A DNA stretch of 64,000 nt from Cubamyces lactineus (Eukaryota; Basidiomycota; Agaricomycetes; Polyporales; Polyporaceae), in contig JACDTU010000003.1 of NCBI GenBank assembly GCA_022376465.1, forward strand, positions 1,550,001 to 1,614,000. The letters are read 5' to 3'. Positions 43,638-55,362 of this stretch are shown piece by piece. The notes beneath the pieces are model-generated. The model had not been told where the DNA came from. It searched no databases and worked only from the letters and a program-made list of their open reading frames with translations. Position 1 is the stretch's first letter. Each line of letters opens with the position of its first letter. Both the position numbers and the translations under genes were made by a program.

Positions 43638-46177
43638 ACGGCTGCGAAGAGGGGGGCACTAGGCGGAACGGGGGGAGAGAAGGGGGGCAACGGGGCTGCA
43701 CCGAAGAGAGGGTGGTGGGGGTATGAGGAAGAGAGGGGGAAGGGGAAGAAACCGGGAGGTGCTTGAAGAGCGAACAGGTGAGGGGCAGAAGCCCTGCCGG
43801 GCTGCTAGATGCGAGCCGGCCAAGAAGACCAAGTCCCAAACGCGCAGGAACGCATTCCAATTTACACAGACGCCCATTTCCTGCGTCAATTCGGCGTGTA
43901 TAACGTCGGCTTCTTGCCCTTTTCTGTTCTTATCTACCCGACGCCTTCATCAAAACTGATCGCTAAACTACTAATCAGCCGCGTCCGCCTCTCTGCCCTT
44001 ATCGGTAACGTCCTCACCGACTCTCCCCCGCCACGCCTTCCGTCGGGCGCCCGCCTCTCTTGTCCCCACACCTCCCCCTGCGTCCGACGGTTTCCGCCAG
44101 TTGCCACCGTCTGGATCGACTTCGAGAACGGCGGATAAGTCCTGAAATGGAGGAGAACTGCGCACACATCTCGAGCACGCCTTCTGATCTTCCTTTTGAT
44201 CCAGTCCTGCGGCACGTCCAACGACACGGCGATGCGGGCAACTAACCACATTGCTTTCTTAGACCCTACATACGCCATCGCGCGACCGTGCGACTCTGCA
44301 ACCACGAGCGCGTGCGCACGCCTCGCTCCGCGTCCCCGTTCAGGTCAATGTTCGTGAACCGATACGCACGTCTAGGTTCTACATAGCCCCGGTCCCCGCG
44401 ATCCTCGATCCTCGAGATTTGTGACATATGCAGTAACGCAGAAACTGCGTTCGCAAGTCCAGTGACGCAAATGGATTGTATCTAGCGCGGTGTCTCCGTC
44501 TTCGATCTGCTTCTGGGCTTCTCGCATCAGCCCTGTGCCGATGCATTCGACGACTAGACCTACTCCCGCATTCTCTGCATATGTTCTGCAACGTCCTAGC
44601 AGTTGATCACCAGGACAAAGTGCTCGAAGGACTCATGAACGTGCGATGGTCTGCCCTCTATGTTCCCAGATGTCTCTCTGCAGGGCGTGGTTCGCGCCTA
44701 CGTGCTGGAGGCCCTGGGTGCGCAGCCGCTTCCCTCTCCCACAGGCTTTCCTTGGGTTCTCGCAGTCATGTGCGTATGACCTCTCGCTGGGATTTTTCGC
44801 TGCCGTGGCTCGACAGGCCGCCGATGGCATCCTATCTACAACTGCGCCGCCGGCTCTTCGCAAACCCTCAGTGTTTTTCCGAGATCCCCGCCTGCTGGCG
44901 TCCTACCTTCGTCTGGATTGTACTTGGGCTCCCCCTGAACCGCTCGCGGCTCTGCTACGTTTAGAACGAACCGTTCGCGGTAGGCTTTGGGCTCCTGCTA
45001 GTACGTACCAGGGCTCCGTATCTTCTCTTACTCCGACCGCTAGGCGCAACAGAGCTCCTCTTCGACTGCCGCCAGCCGTCAGCTGATCGCCCGCTATAGA
45101 TAACAGACTGCGTTTACGGGCGCATAGTTGTGACGCCACGATGGTGCCGCGCCTCGACCGCACCCACCCGCTAGGCTCAGTATGCCCGGGACTGCTTTAG
45201 ACGGCAGTTGTTCACACCAGTGCGGGCCTCGTCCACAGGATGCCGTACGTTGTTGCGTCAGTTACGGACGGAGCTGGTGCGGCGACTCCTTGTCCGAATG
45301 TGGCCAATTGTTCCCCCCAGCTGCTCAGAGCCCGAGGCGGCGCTGCCTTATCCTATACCGTGCGTGTCGTCGCACAGGCGGAAAACGAACCTTACGCCCG
45401 TTCTACTCAATCAAGCACCGGGGGCACGGTACGCGCGATACCTGCGGGGGATGCACCCACCCTAGGCTTCTGGAATCCGGCGCTCTCGCTGTCCATATAC
45501 ATAGTTGAAGGCGCCACGACCATTTAGCAGCTCGGTGAGGTCGCTTTCGACACTGCTTGGATCGTCGTACGGCCAGAAAGGGCAAAAAGACACACGTGTA
45601 CCCCGCCGCCCACGATCTGCTGTCTACTTGCCGCCGGGTGCCTGCGCAGACGGTATGAAGGAACCGCACCGATTCACTAACTTGAGCTCACCTGCCGTGC
45701 GGCCGAACCTTCTCACCGGCACATTGCGCGAATACTATCATATCCCATCGCGGTAATACACTCACATATGCATCGCGCAGTAAGGGCATTCTGGTATATC
45801 TCATGACCATTTGCGCGTCCTGAATACCGCAAGTACTTGCTGCCGTTGAGGCCGGCACGTCCGTATAAGCCCTTAGCTAACTGATTTCCTCCAAGCCTCC
45901 ATTTGTTGCCAACGTTCGCGGGAGAAGGAAATAGCATTCCATCAGATGCCCTAGACATGTACCCGCCACAACCCATCCATCACCGAGTGACCGAGTGGAA
46001 GGTGTCCGATAAGGGTCCGTAGCTTGCCATGGCGCTGCTCTGGCTTTCGGGCGCAAGACATCCCTTTACGGCGCGCTTCTTCCTTTCACGGACGCCAAGG
46101 GTCCCGCACCGTCGACCCGACAAAAGGAACTTGGATAGAACGCTTCGTTACTTCCAGTGAGGCTACACACTCGCAAC
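43638..46177. other. Gap with possible gene remnants
   Basis: 2.5 kb between the starts and stops of two minus-strand genes. Minus-strand frames read protein-like without assembling into a gene: 44587-44375 (begins TYAENAGVGLVVECIG, ends in a stop), 44305-44140 (SKKAMWLVARIAVSLDV) and 45976-45713 (MGCGGYMSRASDG ... NGHEIYQNALTAR). On the plus strand 44696-44785 reads VVRAYVLEALGAQPLPSP before a stop. No joining splice set preserves a frame, so I treat these as decayed or unresolved coding pieces. Confidence 0.35.
43650..43695 (+). promoter_or_regulatory. G-run cluster with G-quadruplex potential
   Basis: Four G runs of four to six bases separated by short spacers lie on the plus strand just upstream of the start codon at 43637, continuing into further G-rich sequence to about 43760. 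The gene is on the minus strand, so the G-rich strand is the template strand near its 5' end. Potential only; no function shown. Confidence 0.4.
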
Positions 46178-47713
46178 TTAGGCTACCGCATCCGCATCTG
46201 CACCTGCGTTCGCCCCGCTTTCGTCCTCTTCGTTACCCAGAGGAGGTTCCTCGGCGCCCCGCAAGAAGTTGAGCCACACCCAGGACATCCCCCTGCCCTC
46301 CATGTCGTACCAGTAGTTCACGGCGACAGTGAACCCCCGCTGCCGCACGTAGTGCCACCACCCGGCAGGGAGATAGAGAGTCTCTCCCGCGTGCACGGTG
46401 ATGTGGATCGGATGCGCCTCGACCGGCAGCGCGCCGGGGGCCGTGGGGTCCGTGACGGATGACCAGCGCACGAGGGGCGTGTCAGCGGGGGATGGGACGA
46501 GTTCCAGCTGAGATGTGCTTGGGGAGCGGACATACGTCGCGTGGGGGTACCGACGCTCTGTGTGTGAGACGGATGAGAGCGGCGATTGAGTTGGATAGCG
46601 GAGCGAAGACACGCGTGGCTACGGACCTCTCAGGCACCATCCTTCGGTCGGCGGCAGTAGCGTGAATTGTTTTGATCCTCGGATTACGGTATATATGTTC
46701 TCGTACGGATCTGGGACGGTGATGCAAGGTGAGAACGAGAGAGTAAGGCGAGAAAGGGTGAGCAGAGGCTACTACGGGAGATACATACCGCTATGTATGC
46801 TGGTGACGCTCTTCTCGTCTCCTATCCATAGATTTACGGCGTCCGGAGACTTGTCTAGCTATCTAGCTTGAGTGTACCCGTTCAATCATGCCTCCCGCTA
46901 TCTGCCTACGCACCTAAGGCGTCGCTGCACCAAGTTATCTCACTCGGCACGTGTTCCCTGAGCGGCTCGAATTCTGACGAGTCGCCGGGGCCGGTCATGT
47001 CAAAGTAGTTGCTGGTGAAGAGGTTACCGTTTTGCGACTGGAGGTAATGTACCTCTTCGCCCTCAGCTGGTAGGCCTCCAGGGTGATCTGTGTGGAGACG
47101 TCGAGGCGGCTCAGAACTGGTGTTCATGCACGCTTGCGCTGTGAACCCGGCTTGAATGAATCGCACCTAACCTGAAGAGAGGGTGTCAAGAAATGGGCCC
47201 ATCTGCATCTTCTCAGTGAGCGGTTCCGCAAAGTAGAGCTTGTTATCGGCCCCTCGCGTCACGGCATCCGCACGACTATCAACTGGCAGATGAGTCGATG
47301 CTCGGCATGGTGTTGCTTGCAAAGCACTCATACCCATTTGGAGTGATAGCAACAGATATGGGCCTATCACCCATTTTCTCGGTAATCCATCGCTTCGACC
47401 AGGCATCTTCTTCATCGTAGTTCGGGATGGTAGACTCTAGTAGGATGTTGAAGAGTGCAAGCCTCAGTCATCTATATGCGTTGACTTGCTGGTGAGCACA
47501 ACGTCTACCTTTTATGAGTACTGGCCTCCCGATACGAACGAGTCTAGAGAACTCTAGCGGGGTGGGGACGGTATCGAGAGTATCGATCTGGGTGCCGTTC
47601 AATTCTGTCGATGAAGAGATGAGCTCCAAACCTTCAAGTTCAACGTCCACATTGCGCATACCGTGATACTCTTCAGCGAGCCATTTCAGGGTTTCAGTGC
47701 GAGTATGGTACAT
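46178..47713 (-). CDS. JmjC-domain protein, JMJD7-like hydroxylase
   Basis: Seven exons: 47713-47509, 47436-47334, 47275-47172, 47066-46914, 46854-46789, 46710-46627, 46557-46178; 364 aa, all in phase. The N-terminal part contains [20 protein letters not shown], then [18 protein letters not shown] and KLYFAEPL, typical of the cupin_8/JMJD7 family. Iron ligands are present: His209 and Asp211 in SIHSDPYEN (codons split across the intron 46788-46711) and His307 in [10 protein letters not shown]. Human JMJD7 is a 2-oxoglutarate/Fe(II) lysyl hydroxylase of TRAF-family/DRG GTPases; fungal homologues are little studied. The substrate is therefore not predictable. The tail (about 25 residues) is acidic and Ala-rich. 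Divergent from DID2 with 293 bp between start codons. Confidence 0.87.
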
Positions 47714-48006
47714 GTCTGCTCAGGGGCACAATCGATCTTAGGACCCTTCTGGCGCCGTTTCTCGCCAAACGTTGTAAAATTGTGTGTCCAAGCCCACAAC
47801 CGTCCACACTTCGCGGAGTAAGGGTATTAGACGCTCAAGATTATCGTGCGCACGAACGAGTTAGATGATCTTGTAAGACTGTGGCCACCCGGCCCGGTGC
47901 GCGCGCCTATTCTTTTCCGGGGTAATCGCGCCGCAGTGTAGCAGTCTCATCGCCCCTCCGACCTCTGGCGCGGGGACTCAAGTCATCCATCCTATCCTCA
48001 ACTACC
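47714..48006. promoter_or_regulatory. Divergent promoter region, JmjC gene / DID2
   Basis: 293 bp between two start codons on opposite strands, so both promoters must lie here. No specific motif assigned. Confidence 0.5.
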
Positions 48007-49044
48007 ATGAGCAACCTCGAGAGTGAGCATTCTTTCAATTTTATGACAAACGGATTACCTGATACTTTCCAGAGACCCTGTTCCAGCTGAAGGTTCGCAG
48101 CATCGGCCGTTTACACTAATCCAAACGTGACGTCCTGATATTGCCTTGTTCACGACGCCACAGTTCACGGCGAAGTCGCTGAATCGCCAGGCTAAGAAGG
48201 CCCAGAAGGACGAGAACACAGAGAAAGCAAAGCTGAAGAAGGCACGTACACATTGTCGTCTATGTTCCACGTCTCTCCACATGAGCTGATCGGTCAATCG
48301 ACTGACCCAACGAACCGCCGAATGAATCCAAATGAACGAACGAACCGGAAACGGCGCACGTACGGTCGAATGGGAAACACAGGCTCTGCAGCAGGGGAAC
48401 GCAGACGGCGCGCGGATATACGCCGCCAACTCGATCCGCAAGAAGAATGAGTACCTGAATCTCCTTAGGCTCGCGAGCCGCGTCGACGCTGTCGCTAGCA
48501 GAGTGGAGACCGCCGTCACGATGCGCCAGGTGTCGGGGAACATGGCGTCGGTCGTGAAAGGCATGGACAAGGCGATGGAGAGCATGAACCTCGAGCGGGT
48601 GCGTCCTTATCCCCCTTCACATTGCTCTCTGCCCCCTTCCCCTCTGTCCTTATGTTTTCCTCCACGCTACCACATTCTTTGAGTACCTTGACCATCGCCT
48701 CGCATGCTCCACTCCCTTCAACATACTACAATGCGCTAACTATCACTCGTGACCCCGGCCTGCAGATATCGATGGTGATGGACAAATTCGAGTCCCAATT
48801 CTCCGACCTGGACGTACAGACGTCCTACATGGAAGAAACGATGTCGAACACGACCGCCGTCTCGACCCCGCAGGACGAGGTCGACGCGCTCCTCCGGCAG
48901 ACCGCCGAGGAGGCCAACATCGAGCTCCAGCACGACCTCTCCGCGCGCGAGGCGCCCCAGGTCGAGATCGCGAAGGAGACCGCGGTCGGGGAGGAGGACG
49001 ACTCGCTCGCGGCGCGTCTCCGCGCTCTCCGTCCTGCGACGTAG
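48007..49044 (+). CDS. DID2: ESCRT-III-associated protein Did2/CHMP1
   Basis: Five exons: 48007-48022, 48073-48092, 48164-48241, 48383-48598, 48766-49044; 202 aa. The first two are only 16 and 20 nt, together encoding MSNLEKTLFQLK. The third intron (48242-48382) uses a GC donor (AAG|GCACGT), with an AG acceptor; no GT alternative keeps the frame. The protein is an all-helical ESCRT-III subunit with a basic first helix ([41 protein letters not shown]) and a C-terminal MIM1 motif, [12 protein letters not shown], which binds the MIT domain of Vps4. It recruits Vps4 and Ist1 to endosomal ESCRT-III for disassembly and multivesicular body sorting. Length matches CHMP1. Confidence 0.94.
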
Positions 49045-50416
49045 TCTGTCTTCCGTAGAGGCGGCGTTGTCGGACTCTACTCGTGCGAAGTCCGCGTTCG
49101 GGGTTCGGGTTCGCAATCGACAAAGTCGTTCAGCTTGTAGACGTGGGTGAATGCGTTCCACGATGAAGAATCGGCATGGGGAAGCTTGGGATCGGTCGGA
49201 CGTATGATCGTCGTTCGCGCAGCTTGTATACCTTGATATTGTACTATCGCAGTATGTGTATTACTTCAGGATCGTCCCGCACGAGGAACAGACCAGAAAC
49301 ATGGGGACTAAGTGGAATATCATCGATCGACCGGACGAAGCGAACGAACGAACGGCGGACTGGACACGAGGTTATGTTAGCGTTATGGAGACGATCAATG
49401 CATGCATGAGGGTGGGCGGAATTACAAGGCGTGGATGGACAACACGGAAGACACATCTCTACTAATGTAAGGGGGTGGTAGATGGTGGTGGTGATGGCGA
49501 GCAGAGCATGTCGAAAAAAAAAAAGAAAACTCAGAGAAGAGACGTGATCAATATACCGGTATGCAATAGGATGATATCGAGATTCGATGCTACTAGTGGT
49601 TTTCAGATGCCGCGAACAAACCGAACCTAAAGGGCGCACACGATACACATGAAGGATACGAAAAGGGGGGGGGAATAGACGACGTGAAATGGATGATCCG
49701 GCACAAGAGGAAGGGCTGAGATATCAATGCGAGGAGGGTAACATAGCTAAGAAATACATGGCGAATGGCGAATGGCGAACGACGAACGACGAACGATGAA
49801 TAGGGCAGAAAACAGATCCGCGGAAGATGGGAGAGAAGGACGTTGCGTGGCATAGATCGAAAGCAAGTAGTACTGGTACCGGTGGGGCGTAAGGCGTCTG
49901 CAAGGGCGTCGACGGGCGAGCTGAAGGGGGCGTGGGCACGGGCGTAACGCGACGTAAAGCGGAGATCTTCCCGCAGAAGCGGAAGAGGAGGAGGGGAGAA
50001 GAGGATAACAGCGGGGGCACGACGTTATGACAAATGACAAGGGTGAGGGCATCATGATCCTCATGAGCTCATGAGGGCGGAGAAGCGGCCGGTCGTACGG
50101 AAGGCACTCAAGAAATAGGCTATACGTTACGTGCGCGGGGGGCGTCGAGGGCGTGGGCGAAGTGCGTAGCAGGGTCCAGGTCAAAGAGACCAGGGAAATG
50201 AATAGTCTGCATAGCAGACTGGACGTAACCCTACAAAGGGCGGAGCGCGTCGAGCAGTTGGTATCAGAGTAAACGAAGCGAGGGCGAGGAGGGGCGTTAA
50301 CACATGAGCAGCGGGCCACAAGGAGACGTATCGATGTCAAAAGGGAGAGAGGAAGAGAGAAGAGACAGAGACGGAGACGAGGAGTCCCAGCGCAGCCGCT
50401 CCCAGTTCATCGGGCC
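49045..50416. other. Convergent 3' flanks, microsatellites
   Basis: 1.4 kb between the stops of DID2 (plus) and the gene at 50417-53575 (minus). Holds an 11-base A run at about 49514, a 9-base G run near 49667 and a GCGAATG/GCGAACGAC microsatellite at 49760-49800. No gene recognised. Confidence 0.5.
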
Positions 50417-53400
50417 TCACCCAGAGTCCTGCACGACGCGCAGGAACCTCTCCAGGAGCACGCGCTTGCGCCGCTGGTCCACGCCAGGGGCGCCGTCGAG
50501 CAGCCGCTCGACATGCACGAGTAAGCCGTACGGACCGTCCAGCGGTATCGCGTTCGCGTCGAACCGGTGCACATCTACAAGCACAACCACCGACAACCGA
50601 CGACCGAAACACCATCAGCATTAGTATCTTGCTCTCCTTTGAAACCAACGCGAAGAACGAGAGGTACGCACAAGTTTTGAATATCCCGTACGCAGAGTCC
50701 CCGAGCGCCTCCCTGAACGCCGCCGCTACGTCCGACGCGTCCCCCACACCCAGGCGCCCCTCCTCGTCCGCGTTCCTCCATCTCGAGCGCGACCGCGCCG
50801 CGCTCGTACTCGCACTCATCCCTGGGCCACGCGGCCCCACCTTCAGCACCGCCTCCTCGCGCACCCTGTTCGGGGCCCACGACAGTCCCAAGCCAAGATC
50901 GAGCGAGCGACCTTTGCCCACTGCGCGCGCCTGCTGGGAGCGTGACAAGCCGGTATCCGACAGCGGTGATTCTGGTCGCGTCGCCGCCTCGCGCGCGGCC
51001 GTCTTGCGTCGCTCGTTGTCCGCGGGCGAGCCGGGTATGGGCGGCACAGCAGGCTCGAACTTGAACGCGCCGTGCGAGGCGCGCACGACGCGCTTCCCGC
51101 CGCTCCTGCCCCAGCTCCCGTCGCGCCCGTGGCTGCTATTCGAGTTGTTGGACGAGGCTGGAGAGGCTACGATGGCGTCCCGGGTGTGGTGATTAGGTGC
51201 GGCGAGGGCGCTTCGGGTATGATGATGTTGAGCATGGTTGTGGTTGTGCGAGGACGTGGAAGAGTGGCCGTGGCTGCTACTGTGGTGATGGTGTTGCTGA
51301 TGTTGGTGTTGAGGGTGATGATGGTGTTGTTGGGAGCTAGAGTGCGAGTTCTCTGTAGCACGGCGCGAAGGCGGCTCTGCGAAGTGGACGTCCTGCGAGA
51401 CCTTCCCCTTGCCCTTGTCCAAGATCGGCTTCGTGCCAGGAAGAGAAGAGGGCCCGACGGCCGGGTCATACGACTCGTCCGTCCCCCTCCTCGACGTCCC
51501 CCTCGCGCTCAGGCTCCGCTGCAGCGGATGCGCGGGCGCCGCGTCCACGATGCCCATATTGCGCAACGCCGCCTTCACGCTCATGCCCACGCTCGCGCCG
51601 GTGACGCCCGTCGAGACCGGCCGCTCAAAGTCGAAGCTGCCATGCTTGATGCGCTTCGCGCGCGCCGCAACGCCGTCCGCACCCGAGCGCGGCGCGTGTC
51701 CATGTGCGCTGGCGTGCCCGTGCGCATGGTGCTCCCTGCTCCCGCTGTGCTTGCTGTTCGCGCTCCGGTTGCTCGCCGTCTTCTCCAATGGAATCGGCAC
51801 GACCGCTATCGCGGACGCCGACTCTCGAGGACGATCTCGGGGCAGCGGCGAGCCGACGCGCCGCGGGTGGGTGATGTGCTCGCGCTCTTTCTCCCTCCTC
51901 TCTTGGTCCCGCCGCCGTTCCCGCGCCTTCTCCCCTTCTGATCCCTTCTCTCTCTTCTCGCTCCCCCGCCGCTCGAGCGGCCGCTCCCATGACCGGTCTC
52001 TCGCTCCCCGCATGCGCTCCTTCTCCTTCCCCTTCTCCTGAGAGGTGTGCGAGCCCTTCGACGAGCCCCCGACCCCAAATCCGCACAGCGGAGAACACCT
52101 CCCCTCGAGCATACTCGCCTCGGCATCTCGGTCATCATTCTCCTCGCGCGCCTTGGTGTAAGCACTGAGAGGCATCGGCGGCGCTGGGTTGAGAACATGG
52201 ATCGGGGCCCGGCGTGGTTGCGGCGCAATGAGGCCAGAGGCGGCAGAGCCCTTCCCGTGGTGCTCCGCGGACACGCACGACGTCAAGCATTGAGTGTTGT
52301 GATCCTCCTCCACATGGACTGGAAGGCCCTTCCGCATGCTCTTGTGCGACCGCTGGGAGCCCGACTTGGCCTCCCACGTCTTTGCATCGGATCCGTGCCA
52401 CAGTTGATCTGGCGGCGACGGCGCAGCGGGGGAGGGTGTCGTCGGCCGTGACCTGCCCCGAGCCGACTCGCTGAACGAACCCTTGCGGGGACTGGGCAGC
52501 AGGATGCCAAAGATGTTGAACGCCTTGCCTTTCCTCGACGACGTGGACTTTGTCGCCTCCATGGGGACGAGCTGCGCCACGAGTTCTGCGGTCGCCGTGG
52601 GCGCCGGGTTGTGGACCGAGATCTGCTCTGGCACCTTCTTCGAGCGCGGCTTGACGGGGGCAGGCGAGAGGGTACCGGACAAAGGGCGTGAGGGAGAGCG
52701 AGTGAGAGGTCGCGAGGGCCCAGCAACGACAGGGTCTTGGTCGGCCTCGAGACTGGAATGGCGCGCGTGCAGGCGCAGCGACGCCGAGTGTAGATTGGTC
52801 GGCATAGGATCGGCGGGAAAGGCGTCGAGCGAGCGCGACCGCCGCTTCTTTGAGCGAGAGCGCGACCGCGAGCGGTTGAGAAAGTTGACGATCTGCGCAA
52901 GGGAGAGACAAGGGCAGGAGCCGCGGGGTGTTGGCAAGCCATGTTGCAGCAGCATGGTCGGGATCAGTGGGGGGATTTGGGCCATCAGCACAGGCGCGAG
53001 GTGCACAGTTATCGGCTGGACGCACCCTTGCACCGATACTCCTGCCTTGCCGTTCGTCTTGGGGGCCTTCCATGCTTTGCACTTCCAGGTCTACTGTGTG
53101 CGAGGCGAGCTTGACATAGTTTGGGTAGACGAGATGTTCGCTCTCGGGATTTTCCGTCTGGACGGCAACGTGCAGTAGCACATGGGTTAGAGAAGGCCTA
53201 CAGCTGGCCCAATGAGGTGAGCGATGGCACGGACCTGTGTTGAGAGGACAGTGCGGATGCGCTGGGACTTGGAGTTTGAACGAAGGAGGGAGTAGAGCTG
53301 GAAGGTATTTGGACGGGTGTACAACACGTGTTAGGCACGACCGCGGAGTATATAGAGAGTATATAAGGGGGAAGAGGCAGGAGCGTGGATCGCGAACTCA

Positions 53401-53575
53401 CATCCTTGGAAAATCGCACGCGTGCCGCGTCTATCAAACCTAAGCTCGCCCGGCGGTCAGACTTGTCTGAGCGGTCTGGAGAGTGGGGGACGTTGGGGAC
53501 GGAGTCGAGGAGAGATGTCGGGGCGGTTGAGGGAGCGAGAGAGGAGTCGGTGATAGATGAATCGGCGTCAGCCAT
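50417..53575 (-). CDS. Large Ser/Arg/His-rich low-complexity protein
   Basis: Five exons: 53575-53402, 53297-53235, 53157-53026, 52892-50672, 50574-50417; 915 aa in phase. Starts MADADSSITDSS, with an ordered-looking N-terminal block up to residue 123. An SR-like run NRSRSRSRSKKRRSRS follows at about 128-143, then long disordered, basic, Glu/Arg-rich and Pro/Ser-rich sequence. A His-rich tract lies at about 641-684, and two related motifs occur (HGSFDFERP and HGAFKFEPA). The last exon ends in an amphipathic helix (VERLLDGAPGVDQRRKRVLLERFLRVVQDSG, landmark only) that follows ALGDSAYGIFK. No enzymatic domain. Family unknown to me; the N- and C-terminal blocks are the parts likely to be conserved. 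Long antisense frames here are composition shadows. Confidence 0.7.
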
Positions 53576-53943
53576 GGAGTGAACGAGTTGGTTCGAAAGG
53601 AGAGGGGATACATTCAACAGTTGTGGACGATGATGTAGAGAGCGACGATGAAAGACGAAGAATGCGTAGGGTCTGTTGAAAGTATGAACGGTGGAGGCGG
53701 GCGAAGGCGGGGAACAGCTGCCAGTCGAGGGCGGGTGGAGCGTGGGAACATCCATTGTGGCGTTCAAGTAGCGTCCTCTATGCCTACGCCTGCACTCGAG
53801 AGCACTGGGGAGAAGGGTCGGGTGCGGACTGCTGCGCCGACGTCCTTTGCTCGTCTTTTTCAAGCGTCTGCTGTGCGCAGGGCGTATGCCATTATCCTCT
53901 GCAGGATTTATGATCGCGTCGGCAGCTGGCAGGAGACGGTATA
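53576..53943. other. Promoter side of the Ser/Arg/His-rich gene
   Basis: About 370 bp upstream of the start at 53575, bounded on the right by the TA-flanked inverted-repeat element. No gene or repeat recognised. Confidence 0.4.
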
Positions 53944-54497
53944 TACATCAGCAAATTGTATAAAGCTCTGCCTGGCAAGGTAGCGCCGGGCAAGGATAGC
54001 ATTCCCGGACAGGCCGGGGAAGCGCTGGCCTTTCCTTGCCTTGAATAACACTGATTTGCCTGGCAGGGCGAACATCTGCCGTGCGTTCGCCACGCTGGGC
54101 GAATTCTTGCCAGGATTCGTCCGGCCGGGCGTAATCTGGCGATCATTTCCATTGTCATGGAAGGTGTTGCCATATTAACCCTTCTCAGGTAAAAGGTAGG
54201 TTTCGCATTGCACTATAACCCTGTCTCGAAGCACCGGAATGTCATCTTACTCATGTCAAGTACACGTCCCGAATAATGATACCTGTTTGACGTCATAGCT
54301 GTGAGCTCGGACCGCGCAATCTGCGCGTCACTACTTAATGGGCATGTCGCGACTCGCGAACTCATTCACATCTCTTTTCCTCTCCACGCCGACCTCTTTC
54401 CCGTTGTCCTCAGACTTAGCTGTTCACCATTGGTCTTGCGCGCGCCCACCGACGCGGCCCCCCAGTGTGTGCCACCAACAGCACCAAGTTAGCACCA

Positions 54498-54615
54498 GGT
54501 GGGTGCATATAACAATAGGTGAGTGCATATATGCGCGCATACAAGCACAGGTAAGCGCATATATGCATATATACACGCATACAAGCACAGGTGAGTGCAT
54601 ATATACACGCATACC
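54498..54615 (+). repeat. Short tandem repeat carrying splice-like signals
   Basis: Four imperfect units of 20-40 bp, starting at 54498, 54518, 54550 and 54590, begin GGTGGG, GGTGAG, GGTAAG or GGTGAG followed by TGCATATA-type sequence. Units two and three end in CAAGCACA, so each of those joints reads CACAG|GTAAG or CACAG|GTGAG. Lies inside the TIR element. Confidence 0.6.
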
Positions 54616-54660
54616 ATGACTCAAATTGGTGAGCACGACAACCGTGGCGACCGGCGCTAG

Positions 54661-54761
54661 GTGCAGCAGTATGTCGGCGACCCCGTGGGGGTGTTCGACG
54701 TGATCATCGCGGCGCGCGAGGCAGACATGGATGGGCTGACGTGGTACCCCAACGTCAAGGT
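54661..54761 (+). other. Isolated exon-like frame inside the TIR element
   Basis: Reads VQQYVGDPVGVFDVIIAARE and on to MDGLTWYPNVK, ending at a good donor (AAG|GTGAGT). It has no start and no partner exon. Could be a captured gene fragment; family not recognised. Confidence 0.3.
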
Positions 54762-55362
54762 GAGTGCGTGGTGCTACGAAATACCTCGCGGCTTGAGGCC
54801 TGTCGTCGCGGCTGCCGACCAAACTGATAAAAGGTAAGCAACATCACAGACGTGGGTTATTGTTGATTATACTGGTGAGCTTCAGATTATGTGCGCTATA
54901 GCTCGCTTATTGTACGCATAATATCATGTATTAATACTGTATAAGAATTCAATCATAAGTCCCGCCCGCTATGATTCAATGCACCGCATGTTGAATAGTT
55001 TGCATAGAACTACCCGGCCCCGGTATGTATTAGGCTATGGAAGTGAGTTCTCAGCCTACGGGGTGCATTCGGTATGCAATCTCTACGCCCTCGCATGCCA
55101 AACTATCACCGGCGCATGCAGTCCTTTGCCCGACATTGAAATCCTCACCCTACATGGCCGGGAAGGCAGCCCGCCGCCTTGCGAGGCAAAGGAAGGTTGG
55201 GCAAGGTTATGGTAGGTGGCGCGCGGCGAGGAACTGTCATACATGCCTCTCTCCTATGACAGGCAATGCATAACCGGCGCTTCCCAGGTAAGGAATGCAA
55301 CGAATTCCGGGATTGCATTTCCTTGCATTCCGTTAGGCAGTACTTTACAAAATTTGCTGATG

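Larger units (their letters stand above)
53946..55362. mobile_element. Diverged TIR element with TA flanks (MITE-like)
   Basis: The left end CATCAGCAAATTGTATAAAG (53946 onward) is matched in inverted orientation by the right end at 55362 (CATCAGCAAATTTTGTAAAG on the minus strand). About 22 of the first 26 bases agree, and weaker similarity continues inward for roughly 100 bp. Both ends are bordered by TA (53944-53945 and 55363-55364), as in Tc1/mariner-type insertions. No transposase frame within the 1,417 bp, so it would be non-autonomous and old. Superfamily assignment rests only on TA and TIR. Confidence 0.55.

Noticed and set aside
51072..52041. Long plus-strand frames antisense to the Ser/Arg/His-rich gene
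   Set aside because: Shadows of a biased coding strand; splice-consistent evidence supports only the minus-strand gene.
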